From Limnohabitans sp. 63ED37-2 (GTDB taxonomy: Bacteria > Pseudomonadota > Gammaproteobacteria > Burkholderiales > Burkholderiaceae_C): a stretch of DNA of 64,000 bases. A program made the position numbers and the translations under genes. This document shows, one piece after another, positions 62,147 to 64,000 of this stretch. The number at the start of each line of letters is the position of its first letter. The stretch's first letter is position 1. The stretch is from assembly GCF_001412535.1 (NCBI RefSeq), contig NZ_CP011774.1, positions 2,227,501 to 2,291,500 on the forward strand, given 5' to 3'. Under the pieces are notes generated by a model that did no database searches, had not been told where the DNA came from, and worked only from the letters and a program-made list of their open reading frames with translations.

Positions 62147-64000
62147 TTAACGCTGCTGAGCCTGCTGAGGCTTGGTTTCTTCCGGATAGCAAATGTCAAA
62201 AGTGCCGTCTTTCGATTCCTCACAGATGCAGGACTCCAGCTTTTGTGGGGAACATGTGGCCCAAACATAGGACGATGCTGCAGGGTGTGTGAGCCCTGTT
62301 GCTGCGGCAGTGTTGGCCAGGCCGCCAAAGCCCTGATAAGTCAAGCGGCTGTAATTGGCCGCCAAGCGAATAGGCGCTGGTGCAGGAACGGTTCCAACAA
62401 GGGGAGCAACAATGTTGGCCTGAACTGTGACGGGCGACCACGTGTAGTTGGACGCCAGACCGCCACCACTGCCGTTGGACAGACCATAAACAACGTTCAC
62501 GGGTTTGTCCTTGCCAACCGTTGGGGTCTCAAACTGTCCGTTGAGGCTGTCAATAGTCAAGGTTTCGTCGCCCACAAGCCCCACCACTGAGCCGGCCACG
62601 ACCTGAGCCGTTGTATTGCCGTCATAGGTTTTGTCAGACACTTTGGTGCCTGAAAACGTCAAAGGTGCAGGCGTGATTTGTCCGTTGTTGCCAGAAATGC
62701 TGGTGCCGCCCTGGAGAACGTAGTTGGCACGGTCTGCGCCTTGCAGGGTCATGTTGCTGAAGGCATAAGACAAGTTTTGGCCAACATCTTTTTGGCTGAA
62801 CGCGCCGGAACCCGTCACCGTCAAAATGTCTCCCGCGATTTTGCCGCTCAGGCTCAGGTTGGCCTGTCCCATCCGAGTGGTGCCGTCATAGACTTTGCTC
62901 ACACCGTTGGCTGTGGCCACGACCTGTTTGGGTGTGACGGTCAAGGTTCCCACATACACGGGGGAGCCTTCAAAGTTCGATCCTGTGATGACGGGGTTTC
63001 CATCTTGGATCGCGTAATTTCCCACCACAGTGTGCCCAGAAGTACTTTGGGCTGCGGTTGCAGCTCCGGTGTAGGGCTTGAGCACAGTGCTTACCGAGCC
63101 GCCAGCACCATCGACGAAGCTCATGCTGTTGCCCGTGCCTGACTGGCTCAGGGTTTGGATCACATTGCTGCCGTCCAAGTACTGCGCAGTGGTGCTGTAA
63201 GTGGGGGCAGTGCCATACACGGTCGTGACGTTTTGGGTGCGAATCAGCAGCTGACGTGCGGGAACAATGGTGTAGTCACCGGCGACAAAGCTGATGTTGT
63301 AGTTGCCCGAGGTCAAACCGCTGGCCACCAGAGTACCCGCGTAAGTGCCTGCAGCTGTGTTGGTGCTGGCGTTGGTGCGGTTGATGCTCAAGGTGCCACC
63401 CAACACTGTGCTGGTTTCACCGTTGACCCAACCGCTGTAGCTCGCACCGTTGTAGCCTGGCGTGTCGGCTTGTGTCACGAACCTGGCGTCGGCGTTGGCC
63501 GTCACGGTCAGGTTGGCCTTGTCGATCGTGCCGGTGGCCGTGGTGGTGCGCACGCTGTAGTTGTTGCCGTTGTTGCCATCATGGATGGTGTAGCCGCTGT
63601 CGACCTGCAACGTCGAGCCGTTGGCGCCCAACGCGTCTTTGCTGACAAACGATTGGCTGGCGGTAACCGTATCGGATCCGGCCAAATTGAGCGCTGTGAC
63701 CTTGCCTTTGGTGACGGTTGTCCCGTCATACGTCTTGTGGTCACTTTCGGCCGCCAAAACAAGGCTCTTTTGACCAATTACCAAGTCGGCGTTGTTCACC
63801 GTGACGTTGTAGTTGCCCGCGTCTGTGCCGATGGCTGACAAGTTAGAGGTGTACCGGCCAGCGTTGCGGCCTGCGGCCAACCCGGTGGCCGCCACGGTGC
63901 CAGCAGTGACGTCCGAGGCGATGAAACCCGACAGCAGAGCGGCGTCTTGCGTCTGTGTGCTTGCGTTGTACGTGACTTGGTTCGCAACACCGTTGATGGT
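62147..64000 (-). CDS. MBG/YDG-repeat filamentous adhesin, C-terminal part (5' end outside window)
   Basis: The frame is open from the right edge through 617 codons to a stop at 62147. Repeats of about 80 residues run KTYDGTTVTKGKVTAL..., VSKVYDGTTRMGQANLSL, and SDKTYDGNTTAQVVAGSV: the YDG motif of MBG/YDG domains, joined by GxYxxxLxAxGTDAGNYNVT strands. Such arrays build the C-terminal half of filamentous-haemagglutinin-like exoproteins moved by two-partner secretion. The last 45 residues (TCSPQKLESCICEESKDGTF) hold four Cys. GTG at 63895 is internal. It is convergent with the giant adhesin. Confidence 0.87.
   Translation of the reverse strand, partial: TINGVANQVTYNASTQTQDAALLSGFIASDVTAGTVAATGLAAGRNAGRYTSNLSAIGTDAGNYNVTVNNADLVIGQKSLVLAAESDHKTYDGTTVTKGKVTALNLAGSDTVTASQSFVSKDALGANGSTLQVDSGYTIHDGNNGNNYSVRTTTATGTIDKANLTVTANADARFVTQADTPGYNGASYSGWVNGETSTVLGGTLSINRTNASTNTAAGTYAGTLVASGLTSGNYNISFVAGDYTIVPARQLLIRTQNVTTVYGTAPTYSTTAQYLDGSNVIQTLSQSGTGNSMSFVDGAGGSVSTVLKPYTGAATAAQSTSGHTVVGNYAIQDGNPVITGSNFEGSPVYVGTLTVTPKQVVATANGVSKVYDGTTRMGQANLSLSGKIAGDILTVTGSGAFSQKDVGQNLSYAFSNMTLQGADRANYVLQGGTSISGNNGQITPAPLTFSGTKVSDKTYDGNTTAQVVAGSVVGLVGDETLTIDSLNGQFETPTVGKDKPVNVVYGLSNGSGGGLASNYTWSPVTVQANIVAPLVGTVPAPAPIRLAANYSRLTYQGFGGLANTAAATGLTHPAASSYVWATCSPQKLESCICEESKDGTFDICYPEETKPQQAQQR

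Overview
The window looks like chromosome of a high-GC betaproteobacterium, most likely Burkholderiales of the Comamonadaceae type (Limnohabitans/Rhodoferax-like). This is an inference from protein flavour, codon use, a complete TRAP C4-dicarboxylate-type transporter and the suhB / trmJ / cysE neighbourhood; no rRNA, tRNA or other phylogenetic marker RNA was seen.

Layout. (1) 1-4.4 kb: tail of a fumarylacetoacetate-hydrolase-family gene, a dctPQM TRAP operon behind a TetR-type operator palindrome, a Nudix hydrolase and a small exported Ala/Pro/Lys protein. (2) 4.5-26.9 kb: ordinary chromosomal genes: acyl-CoA ligase, dnaG, cysE, trmJ-like methyltransferase, suhB, CNNM/CorC transporter, mutS, an Anbu proteasome-like peptidase with an alpha/beta hydrolase, CoA-transferase, enoyl-CoA hydratase, SnoaL-like protein, MFS permease, uppP, a retropepsin-like protease, a CsgG/DUF4810/DUF799 lipoprotein cassette and glnS. 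(3) 26.9-33.9 kb: an accessory island packed with toxin-antitoxin-like modules: EEP nuclease, Bro-N protein with a rhuM remnant, ParE/Phd, MntA/HepT, Xre/RES, a zeta-type kinase and a DUF4160/DUF2442 pair with an amber codon. These are interleaved with one intact DUF924 gene and three stray copies of its 3' end. (4) 33.9-64 kb: a PPOX flavoprotein, then a surface-adhesion locus: a 655-aa protein that shares the tail module of the giant adhesin, an OmpA-family protein, a giant repeat adhesin (38382-61829) interrupted by one in-frame ochre codon, and, convergent to it, the 3' part of an MBG/YDG-repeat filamentous adhesin that runs off the right edge.

How the parts fit. The adhesin frame has a BapA/Lap-like N-terminus, an Ala/Gly-rich hydrophobic stretch, more than 20 Ig-like repeats, RTX Ca-binding nonapeptides, VCBS repeats, four lectin-like modules and an EF-hand-like C-terminus. 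That is the architecture of a type-I-secreted biofilm adhesin; no ABC/MFP/TolC genes and no LapD/LapG lie in the window. REP-like palindromes and 21-bp tandem arrays derived from them flank the locus.

Main points for a second look: the single TAA splitting a 7.8-kaa adhesin without a frame change, the near-identical 1020-bp tandem duplication inside it, the recombinant toxin-antitoxin island whose junctions are DUF924 gene tails and a beheaded mntA, and an Anbu gene that lacks its usual operon partners.
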